Source: Streptomyces sp. NRRL S-350
Lineage (GTDB): Bacteria > Actinomycetota > Actinomycetes > Streptomycetales > Streptomycetaceae
DNA length: 64,000 nt
Assembly: GCF_000719705.1 (NCBI RefSeq)
Contig: NZ_JOHO01000039.1
Coordinates: 1 to 64,000 of the forward strand
Direction: 5' to 3'
Shown: positions 57,490 through 64,000 of the stretch, piece by piece
How the letters are laid out: each line of letters opens with the position of its first letter
Numbering within the stretch: position 1 is the first letter of the stretch
Program-made: the position numbers and the translations under genes
Notes under the pieces: generated by a model
The model's database searches: none
Seen by the model: the letters and a program-made list of their open reading frames with translations, nothing else
Told to the model about the DNA's origin: nothing

Positions 57490-58632
57490 ATGACAGACCA
57501 GCAGCGTGACGCGGCCGCCGGCGGCGACGTCCGGCTCACCGGCATCGGCAAGACCTACGGCTCCTTCACCGCCGTCCACCCGCTCGACCTGACCGTCCCC
57601 CAGGGCTCCTTCTTCGCCCTGCTCGGCGCCTCCGGCTGCGGCAAGACCACCACCCTGCGCATGATCGCCGGCCTGGAGGAGCCCACCAGCGGCACCGTCC
57701 TGATCGGCGGCCAGGACGTCACCGCCCTGCCCCCGTACAAGCGGCCGGTCAACACCGTCTTCCAGAGCTACGCGCTCTTCCCGCACCTGGACATCTTCGA
57801 GAACGTCGCCTTCGGCCTGCGCCGGCGCGGCAAGAAGGACGTCAGGAAGCAGGTCGACGAGATGCTGGAACTCGTCGAACTCGGCCAGTACGCCCGGCGC
57901 AAGCCGCACCAGCTCTCCGGCGGCCAACAGCAGCGCGTCGCCGTCGCCCGCGCCCTGATCAACCACCCGCAGGTGCTGCTCCTGGACGAGCCGCTCGGCG
58001 CCCTCGACCTCAAGCTCCGCCGCCAGATGCAGCTGGAACTCAAGCGGATCCAGACCGAGGTCGGCATCACCTTCGTCCACGTCACCCACGACCAGGAGGA
58101 GGCCATGACGATGGCCGACACCATCGCGGTGATGAACGGCGGCCGGGTCGAGCAGCTGGGCGCGCCCGCCGACCTGTACGAGAACCCCGCCACCACCTTC
58201 GTGGCCAACTTCCTCGGACAGTCCAACCTGCTGCCCGCCGAGGTCACCGGCACCGAGGGCGGCGACCTGCTGCTGAGCGCGGCCGGCAGCCGCCTCACCG
58301 TGCCGAAGGCGCGCTGCGCCACCGACGCCAAACGCGTCCACCTCGGCGTGCGCCCGGAGAAGATCACCATCACGCACGCCTCCGAGGAGATCGCCGACGG
58401 CCGCAACAAGCTGGCCGGCACCGTGGTCGACTCCAGCTTCATCGGCGTCTCCACCCAGTACGTGGTCCGCACCGACGGCGGCCAGGAGGTCGCCGTCTTC
58501 GAGCAGAACATGGAGCGCGACGCCCGGATCGTCCCCGGCGCCCCGGTCCTGCTGCACTGGAACCCGGCGCACTCCTTCGCCCTGGACGCCTCGCAGGCCA
58601 TCGACGCGGGCACCGCGGAGGAGGCCGCATGA
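57490..58632 (+). CDS. potA: Spermidine/putrescine transport ATP-binding protein PotA
   Basis: A 380-residue ABC importer ATPase. Walker [10 protein letters not shown], the complete signature [15 protein letters not shown] and Walker [13 protein letters not shown] are normal (contrast with the degenerate ATPase at 45097). The C-terminal TOBE domain ([18 protein letters not shown]) is present. It powers the PotB/PotC permease. The stop overlaps potB by 4 nt (ATGA). Confidence 0.96.
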   Translation: MTDQQRDAAAGGDVRLTGIGKTYGSFTAVHPLDLTVPQGSFFALLGASGCGKTTTLRMIAGLEEPTSGTVLIGGQDVTALPPYKRPVNTVFQSYALFPHLDIFENVAFGLRRRGKKDVRKQVDEMLELVELGQYARRKPHQLSGGQQQRVAVARALINHPQVLLLDEPLGALDLKLRRQMQLELKRIQTEVGITFVHVTHDQEEAMTMADTIAVMNGGRVEQLGAPADLYENPATTFVANFLGQSNLLPAEVTGTEGGDLLLSAAGSRLTVPKARCATDAKRVHLGVRPEKITITHASEEIADGRNKLAGTVVDSSFIGVSTQYVVRTDGGQEVAVFEQNMERDARIVPGAPVLLHWNPAHSFALDASQAIDAGTAEEAA

Positions 58633-59558
58633 CCGCCACCACCCCGGCCGCACCGCCCCAGGTCATCCCCCTGACGGAGCCGGCGCCCAAGGCGAAGCGC
58701 AAGCTCACCCCGTACTGGCTGCTGCTGCCCGGCATAGCCTGGCTGGTCGTCTTCTTCGCCGTCCCGATGGTCTACCAGGCGTCGACCTCGCTGCAGACCG
58801 GCTCGCTCGAAACGGGCTTCAAGGTCACCTGGCACTTCTCGACCTACTGGGACGCCCTGGTCGAGTACAAGTGGCACTTCGTCCGCTCGTTCTCCTACGC
58901 GGCCGTCGCCACCGTGCTCTGCCTGGCCGTGGGCTACCCGCTCGCGTACACGATCGCGTTCAAGGCGAGCAAGCGCTGGCGCAACGTCATCCTGATCCTG
59001 GTCATCGCGCCGTTCTTCACCAGCTTCCTGATCCGCACCCTGGCCTGGAAGACCATCCTGTCCGACGGCGGCCCGGTGGTCGGCGCGCTGAACGCGCTGC
59101 ACGTCCTGGACCTCACCAACCTGGTCGGTCTGACCGACGGTGACCGGGTGCTGGCCACGCCGCTCGCGGTGGTCTGCGGTCTGACGTACAACTTCCTGCC
59201 GTTCATGATCCTGCCGCTGTACACGTCGCTGGAGCGGATCGACCCGCGCCTGCACGAGGCGGCCGGCGACCTCTACGCCCGGCCGTTCACGACCTTCCGA
59301 AAGGTCACCTTCCCGATCTCGCTGCCGGGCGTGGTCGCGGGCACCCTGCTGACCTTCATCCCGGCCTCCGGCGACTACATCAACGCCCAGCTGCTGGGCT
59401 CGCCGAGCGAGCAGATGGTCGGCAACGGCATCCAGAAGCAGTTCCTGAACGTGCTCGACTACCCCACGGCGGCCGCGCTGAGCTTCATCCTGATGGCCCT
59501 GATCCTGGGCATGGTGACGGTCTACATGCGCAAGGCCGGGACGGAGGAACTGGTCTGA
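58629..59558 (+). CDS. potB: Polyamine ABC transporter permease PotB
   Basis: A 309-residue inner-membrane permease with six helices ([61 protein letters not shown]; and others). The EAA loop [20 protein letters not shown] contacts PotA. Overlaps potA at ATGA and shares one base with potC (TGATG), so all three are co-translated. Confidence 0.95.
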   Translation: MTATTPAAPPQVIPLTEPAPKAKRKLTPYWLLLPGIAWLVVFFAVPMVYQASTSLQTGSLETGFKVTWHFSTYWDALVEYKWHFVRSFSYAAVATVLCLAVGYPLAYTIAFKASKRWRNVILILVIAPFFTSFLIRTLAWKTILSDGGPVVGALNALHVLDLTNLVGLTDGDRVLATPLAVVCGLTYNFLPFMILPLYTSLERIDPRLHEAAGDLYARPFTTFRKVTFPISLPGVVAGTLLTFIPASGDYINAQLLGSPSEQMVGNGIQKQFLNVLDYPTAAALSFILMALILGMVTVYMRKAGTEELV

Positions 59559-60361
59559 TGTCCCGAGTGATCAAGTGGATCCGGGCCCATCTGGTGGTGC
59601 TGGCCGGCCTGCTGGCCCTCGCCTACCTGGTGCTGCCCAACCTGGTCGTGCTGGCCTTCTCGTTCAACAAGCCGGTGGGCAAGTTCAACTACGAGTGGAA
59701 CGCGTTCTCCACCGACGCCTGGACCAACCCCTGCGGCGTCGCCGACATGTGCCAGTCGCTCTCGCTCAGCCTGCAGATCGCGGTGTTCGCCACCATCGGC
59801 GCCACCGTGCTCGGCACCATGGTGGCCTTCGCGCTGGCCCGTCACCGCTTCCGCGGCCGCTCCGCCACCACTGCGATGATCTTCCTGCCGATGGCCATGC
59901 CCGAGGTGGTCATGGCCGCCTCGCTCGGCACGCTCTTCCTCAACATGCGCGTCCCGTTCGGCTTCACCACCATCCTCATCGCGCACATCATGTTCTGCCT
60001 CAGCTTCGTGGTGACGGCGGTCAAGGCCCGCGTGATGAGCATGGACCCGAGGCTCGAACAGGCCGCCCAGGACCTCTACGCCACCCCCACCCAGACCTTC
60101 CTCCGGGTCACCCTGCCGCTGGTGGCCCCCGGCATCGCGGCGGGCGCGCTGCTCAGCTTCGCGCTCTCCTTCGACGACTTCATCATCACCCAGTTCAACT
60201 CGGGCCCGACCACGGTCACCTTCCCGATGTTCGTCTGGGGCGCCTCGCAGCGCGGCATCCCGGTGCAGGTGAACGTCATCGGCACCGCGATGTTCGCCGC
60301 CGCCGTCGCGCTGACCGTCGCGGGCCAGTGGCTCGGCAACCGGAGGAAGGCCGCCGCCTGA
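59558..60361 (+). CDS. potC: Polyamine ABC transporter permease PotC
   Basis: A 267-residue permease with six helices ([49 protein letters not shown] region and others). EAA loop [20 protein letters not shown]. It begins at the potB stop (TGATG). A 120-bp gap separates it from the oxidoreductase. Confidence 0.95.
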   Translation: MSRVIKWIRAHLVVLAGLLALAYLVLPNLVVLAFSFNKPVGKFNYEWNAFSTDAWTNPCGVADMCQSLSLSLQIAVFATIGATVLGTMVAFALARHRFRGRSATTAMIFLPMAMPEVVMAASLGTLFLNMRVPFGFTTILIAHIMFCLSFVVTAVKARVMSMDPRLEQAAQDLYATPTQTFLRVTLPLVAPGIAAGALLSFALSFDDFIITQFNSGPTTVTFPMFVWGASQRGIPVQVNVIGTAMFAAAVALTVAGQWLGNRRKAAA

Positions 60362-60481
60362 CCTACCGTCGTCTGTCGGGCCGTCGCCTGTCGGACCGCC
60401 GCCTGCCGTGCCTGGTCCGACGGCCGGACGGTCAGCAGTGGCTCGATCTGTCATCTATCCGAAGAAAGTGGCTGATAATGC

Positions 60482-61876
60482 ATGGAATCCGCCCGCGCAC
60501 TCAGTGACGCCAGGCCCACCCCCTTCTGGCTGGAGGACCCGGGCCGGCCGACCGCGCTGCCCGCCCTGGTCGGCGACACCACCTGCGACCTGCTGGTCGT
60601 CGGCGGCGGCTACTCCGGCTTGTGGACCGCCCTCATCGCCAAGGAACGCGACCCCTCGCTGGACGTCGTACTGGTCGAGGGCAACGAGGTCGGCTGGGCC
60701 GCGTCCGGGCGCAACGGCGGATTCTGCGCGGCCAGCCTCACCCACGGCTTCGGCAACGGCCTGGAGCGCTGGCCCTCCGAACTCGCCCGGCTGGAACGCC
60801 TCGGCGCCGCCAACCTGGCGGGCATCGAGGACACCCTCAAGCGGTACGGGATCGACGCCGAGTGGGAGCGCACCGGCGAGATCGACGTCGCCACCCAGCC
60901 CCACCAGGTCGAGGAACTCCACGAAGTCGCCGAGGCGGTCAGCCGGTACGGCCTCGACATCACCGTCCTGGACGCCGACCAGGTGCGCGCCGAGGTGGAC
61001 TCGCCGACCTTCCTCGGGGGCCTCTGGGACAAGGAGGGCGTGGCGATGGTCCACCCCGCCAAGCTCGCCTGGGGCCTCAAGGCCGCCTGCCTGAGCCAGG
61101 GCGTGCGGATCTTCGAACACACCCGGGCCACCGACCTGCGGGAGTACGGCAGCGGCATGGCCGCCCGCACCCCGTACGGCCGGGTCTTCGCCCGCCGGGT
61201 CGCGCTCGGCACCAACGTGTTCCCGTCCCTGCTCAGGCGCGTCCGTCCGTACATCGTGCCGGTGTACGACTACGCGCTGATGACCGAACCGCTCAACGAG
61301 GAGCAGCTCGCCTCGATCGGCTGGAGCAGGCGGCAGGGCCTCGGCGACAGCGCCAACAAGTTCCACTACTTCCGGCTCTCCGCCGACAACCGGATCCTCT
61401 GGGGCGGCTACGACGCGGTCTACCACTACGGCGGCCACGTCCGGCACGAGTACGACCAGCGGCCGGAGACCTTCCGGACCCTCGCCGGCCACTTCTTCCG
61501 CTGCTTCCCGCAGCTGGAGGGGCTGCGCTTCACCCACGCCTGGGGCGGCGCGATCGACACCTGCAGCCGGTTCTCGGCGTTCTTCGACACCGCGAACCGG
61601 GGCAAGGTCGCGTACGCGGCCGGCTACACCGGGCTCGGCGTCGGCGCGACCCGCTTCGGCGCCGAGGTGATGCTCGACCTGCTCGCGGGGGAGCGCACCG
61701 AGCGCACCTCACTGGAAATGGTGCGCAGCAAGCCGCTGCCGTTCCCGCCCGAGCCGGTGCGCTGGGCCGGCATCCGGATCACCACCCGGTCGCTGGAACG
61801 GGCCGACCGCAACGGCGGCCACCGGAACCTGTGGCTGCGCACGCTGGACAGGCTCGGGCTGGGCTTCGACAGCTGA
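60482..61876 (+). CDS. FAD-dependent oxidoreductase, DAO/PuuB-like
   Basis: A 464-residue flavoenzyme with a D-amino-acid-oxidase fold. The FAD P-loop is LLVVGGGYSGLWTALIAK, then EGNEVGWAASGRNGGFC, and FTHAWGGAIDTCSRFS. This resembles gamma-glutamylputrescine oxidase, which would make gamma-glutamyl-aminobutyraldehyde for the dehydrogenase upstream. Position at the end of the transporter operon fits. A GATAAT box directly before the ATG (60474-60479) and AT-richer leader hint at an independent promoter. Specific substrate is inferred from context. Confidence 0.85.
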   Translation: MESARALSDARPTPFWLEDPGRPTALPALVGDTTCDLLVVGGGYSGLWTALIAKERDPSLDVVLVEGNEVGWAASGRNGGFCAASLTHGFGNGLERWPSELARLERLGAANLAGIEDTLKRYGIDAEWERTGEIDVATQPHQVEELHEVAEAVSRYGLDITVLDADQVRAEVDSPTFLGGLWDKEGVAMVHPAKLAWGLKAACLSQGVRIFEHTRATDLREYGSGMAARTPYGRVFARRVALGTNVFPSLLRRVRPYIVPVYDYALMTEPLNEEQLASIGWSRRQGLGDSANKFHYFRLSADNRILWGGYDAVYHYGGHVRHEYDQRPETFRTLAGHFFRCFPQLEGLRFTHAWGGAIDTCSRFSAFFDTANRGKVAYAAGYTGLGVGATRFGAEVMLDLLAGERTERTSLEMVRSKPLPFPPEPVRWAGIRITTRSLERADRNGGHRNLWLRTLDRLGLGFDS

Positions 61877-61910
61877 CCTCCTTTGACCTCCTCCGGCAGC
61901 TGATCTCCCA

Positions 61911-61937
61911 CCGACCGCCGACCTCTTCGGTGGTCGG
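61911..61937 (+). terminator. Hairpin after the flavin oxidoreductase
   Basis: CCGACCGCCG-ACCTCTT-CGGTGGTCGG, 10 bp with one G-U, 34 bp after the stop. Two more small stems lie in the leader that follows (to about 62012). Confidence 0.6.
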
Positions 61938-62058
61938 CGCCGTAATGTGCCCCCGACCCGTGTAATCGGGGCCCGCCGTCCGCCTCTCCTTGGTGACGGC
62001 GGGTCTCGCTCTCCCCGCCGAGCCCGAACAGGACGAACGGCAAGAAGCGGGGACAGAC

Positions 62059-62490
62059 ATGGAAAGCACCGGACTGCACTGGCTCGCCCAGGTGGCACCG
62101 GACCCGGAAGCCTTCCGGGAACACTGGGAGCGCACCGGGCTGGGCCTGATGCTGCTGCCGGCCGGCCGCCGCTGGGACGTCCTCACCGTCCCCGGGCGGC
62201 TCGGGCACCCTGCACTGGAGATCCTGGAGACCGCCCCCTGCGGCCCGGCCCTCACCGACTTCGGCGACGAGCACGTCAGTTTCCTGGTGCCGGTCGGCAC
62301 CGCCGCACGCTGGGTCGGCACCGGCGTGCGCGGCGCGGGGGAGGGCACCTGGATCGTCGTCCCGCACCCCGAGCGCAGCAGCCGGGGGGTGCGCTGGCTG
62401 GTCCCGCCGGACGGCTCCGGGCGGCTCACCGACCCGGTGCTGCTGGAGCTCGCCCTGCACGCATCCGTGGCGCGGGGCAGCGGGTGGTGA
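62059..62490 (+). CDS. Short Prim-Pol-like protein, paralogue of the 6230-6910 gene
   Basis: A 143-residue cytosolic protein. It aligns by eye with the C-terminal half of the protein at 6230-6910: RRWDVLTVP/RAFDVLDVP, VSFLVPVGTAARW/LQFLVAAGAARRL, and GVRWLVPPD/GPVRWLRRP. It lacks the Cys-rich N-terminal part. Family name (bifunctional DNA primase/polymerase, N-terminal) is from memory. The ATG at 62059 is preceded by AAGCGGGG. An unusual structured leader (61951-62012) precedes it. Function is unknown. Confidence 0.6.
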   Translation: MESTGLHWLAQVAPDPEAFREHWERTGLGLMLLPAGRRWDVLTVPGRLGHPALEILETAPCGPALTDFGDEHVSFLVPVGTAARWVGTGVRGAGEGTWIVVPHPERSSRGVRWLVPPDGSGRLTDPVLLELALHASVARGSGW

Positions 62491-62602
62491 GGGTGTGGCG
62501 TGCGGCCTGCCGGTCGGGGCGGTGGCCGCGGCCGGCAGGGTGCGCGGGGCCGGCGCGGTCGGCGGTGGGGCGCGGAGCGGGCGGTCGCGTCAGACTGGAG
62601 GC

Positions 62603-63367
62603 GTGACCACCGCACCGCACGCCGTCGACGCCTCGCTCCGCCCGGGCCCGGCCCAGCTGCGCCTGGCCGCCGTGGCCGTGCCCGTCTGCGACCGGTACGG
62701 CCTCGCCCTGGCCGGTGGGCACGCGCTGCGCGCCCACGGCGTCGCGGCCTGCTCGCAGGACGGGCTCACCCTGGCCACCGGAGGGGCCGACCTGCCCGAA
62801 GTGGCCGACGCACTGGCCGAGGCGTACCGCGCGGCGGGCGGCGGGGTCGCCGAGCGGCCGGGCACACCCCGGCTGGAGCAGCTCGCCGTCCGGCTGGCGC
62901 TCGGCGGGCGGTCGCACTCGGTGGAACTGCGCAAGGAACCGCTGGGCCACCGGCCGGTCCGGCTGGACCTGGGCGCGCCCGGGCCCGACGAGCCGCCGGT
63001 GGTGCTGCCGGTCGTCGCCCTGGAGGACGCGGCGGCGCTGACCACCGCGCTGCTCGTGGACCGGGGCATGCCGCGCGACCTGATCGACGCGCACGCCCTC
63101 ACCCGGTACTACCGGGAGGGCGAACTGCTCGCACTGGCCGGGGAGTTGGACCCGGAATTCCAGCCCGCGGCGCTCGCCGACCGGCTGGAGACGCTCGCCG
63201 AGGCGGCGGACGGGCGGTTCCGCGCGCGGGGGATCCCCGCCGGGGCGGTGGACGGGCTGAAGCGGTGGGCGCTGGCGTGGGCGCAGGACCTGCGGCTGGA
63301 CCTGCTGGAAACACAGGAGGCGCCGGACGGGCTGCACGACCCGTACCTGGAGGACGAGGAGGCCTGA
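62603..63367 (+). CDS. Nucleotidyltransferase-like protein (AbiEii-type fold, uncertain)
   Basis: A 254-residue cytosolic protein. CDRYGLALAGGHALRAHGV resembles the start of AbiEii-type nucleotidyltransferases (a GG-x-AL motif), and TALLVDRGMPRDLIDAHALTRYY resembles their C-terminal helices (with a Lys/Arg-Asp DLID element). The classical D-x-D pair is not visible at the usual place, so activity is doubtful. No AbiEi-like antitoxin is next to it, and context gives no toxin-antitoxin pairing. GTG with TGGAGGC upstream. Function is not assigned. Confidence 0.55.
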   Translation: MTTAPHAVDASLRPGPAQLRLAAVAVPVCDRYGLALAGGHALRAHGVAACSQDGLTLATGGADLPEVADALAEAYRAAGGGVAERPGTPRLEQLAVRLALGGRSHSVELRKEPLGHRPVRLDLGAPGPDEPPVVLPVVALEDAAALTTALLVDRGMPRDLIDAHALTRYYREGELLALAGELDPEFQPAALADRLETLAEAADGRFRARGIPAGAVDGLKRWALAWAQDLRLDLLETQEAPDGLHDPYLEDEEA

Positions 63368-63733
63368 GCCCGGCCCGGGCGGCGGGCGTCCCACGCCTGC
63401 CTTCCCCCTGTCCCATGTTCCGTGGCCCGGTGTCCTGCGCCCCGGGCGCCCTGGTGTCCAAGGGCGGGACGATCGCACCTGGCCTGGCCATCCGGGCACA
63501 CGCGGCGGTCCGGTCACACGTTCGGAGCCGCCACCTTCGGCGTAGCGACCGGACGACCTGTAAGGCTGAATCCACGATCCCCGTCAGCCTGTTCGTTGAG
63601 CCCGGCCGGGGCGGCCTCCAGACTGGAGAGGAGAGCGCGGTAGCCCCGTGAATCCCGTCGCCCGGCCCCCTCGGGCGGCGCCAGACCGGACCGGTGGCAG
63701 GACGCCGCCCGGGACTTCGGAGGCAGACGGACC
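63368..63733. other. Leader region of mmsA
   Basis: 366 bp without a supported gene. It contains CGCCCG-GCCCCCT-CGGGCG (about 63659-63678) and GCCAGACCGGACCGGTGGC, both small stems, just before GGAGG of mmsA. The leader may be structured. No match to a known riboswitch was recognised. Confidence 0.4.
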
Positions 63734-64000
63734 TTGAGCAAGAACATCATTCACTGGATCGGCGGCAAGCCGGTCGCCACCGCCGGTACGGCGCCCCGCC
63801 GCGGTGACATCTTCGATCCGGCCACCGGCCAGGTCGCCGGTCACGTCGACTTCGCCGAGATCGCCGAGGTCGACCAGGCCGTGGCCGCGGCCGCCGCGGC
63901 CTTCACCGAGTGGCGCACCGCCTCGGTCGCCAAGCGTTCGACGGTGCTCTTCGCCTTCCGCGAGCTGCTGAACGCCCGCCGTGACGAGCTGGCCGCGATC
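63734..64000 (+). CDS. mmsA: Methylmalonate-semialdehyde dehydrogenase, 5' part only
   Basis: The first 89 codons of a CoA-acylating aldehyde dehydrogenase, cut off by the window edge. HWIGGKPVATAGTAPRRGD, FDPATGQVAGHVDFAEIAEV and AAFTEWRTASVAKRSTVLF match the MmsA N terminus (valine/myo-inositol/beta-alanine catabolism). TTG start, GGAGG 10-15 bases upstream. Paralogous to the two polyamine dehydrogenases but with the MmsA opening. The catalytic Cys is outside the window. Confidence 0.85.
   Translation, partial: MSKNIIHWIGGKPVATAGTAPRRGDIFDPATGQVAGHVDFAEIAEVDQAVAAAAAAFTEWRTASVAKRSTVLFAFRELLNARRDELAAI

Noticed and set aside
54376..58653. A 1425-codon open frame on the minus strand opposite the dehydrogenase, potD and potA genes.
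   Set aside because: A shadow of the real plus-strand genes caused by codon bias; no motif or domain is recognisable.

Overview
This is a high-GC, gene-dense stretch of an actinomycete chromosome. nsdA, the sporulation sigma factor whiG, four tandem type I signal peptidases, an amtB-glnK-glnD operon behind a GlnR-type box, many GTG starts and GGAGG ribosome-binding sites together point to Streptomycetaceae (Streptomyces or Kitasatospora; the sequence alone does not separate them). No tRNA, rRNA, CRISPR array, insertion sequence or complete prophage was seen.

Layout. (1) About 0.1-6.1 kb: acylphosphatase, a small coiled-coil protein, smc and ftsY (chromosome condensation and SRP receptor). 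(2) 6.2-9.0 kb: a Prim-Pol-like protein and the developmental regulator nsdA. (3) 9.2-13.9 kb: GlnR box, then the ammonium transporter / PII / PII-modifying enzyme operon. (4) 14-19.4 kb: ffh, a GNAT acetyltransferase, a second-type ftsH with an Asp/Ser tail, and a convergent methyltransferase. (5) 19.5-22.0 kb: a short ProRS and an SprT-like zinc metalloprotease with a zinc ribbon, the most accessory-looking stretch of the window. (6) 22.5-25.4 kb: rpsP-KH protein, then rimM-trmD, then rplS. (7) 25.5-30.6 kb: sipWXYZ, NUDIX and DUF2469. (8) 30.6-36.3 kb: a pair of DnaA boxes, yraN-comM-dprA, whiG, and a TetR regulator. (9) 36.3-43.8 kb: an M23 peptidase facing away from the translation block rpsB-tsf-pyrH-frr-cdsA, and rlmN. 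(10) 43.9-45.9 kb: an ABC exporter pair with a degenerate ATPase. (11) 46.1-61.9 kb: a large polyamine uptake and catabolism locus. (12) 62-64 kb: a second Prim-Pol-like protein, a nucleotidyltransferase-like protein and the start of mmsA.

How the parts work together. The core is a conserved housekeeping block for protein synthesis and export: Ffh/FtsY deliver secretory proteins, four Sip peptidases process them, and the ribosomal and translation-factor genes sit around them. amtB-glnK-glnD handles nitrogen sensing. The polyamine locus contains two PLP aminotransferases, two aminoaldehyde dehydrogenases, two PotD binding lipoproteins, PotABC, a DAO-family oxidase and two regulators (Lrp/AsnC and PucR). 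It is laid out to import polyamines and oxidise them towards succinate and glutamate. The gamma-glutamylating synthetase and the gamma-glutamyl-GABA hydrolase of that route are not in the window.

The observations most worth a second look are two consensus DnaA boxes 17 bp apart upstream of yraN (a third lies upstream of rpsB), the two divergent Prim-Pol-like paralogues, the SprT-like islet, the ABC ATPase lacking the usual signature and catalytic Glu, several perfect inverted repeats in polyamine promoters, and several short tandem repeats between or inside core genes. No clearly new multi-gene system was found.
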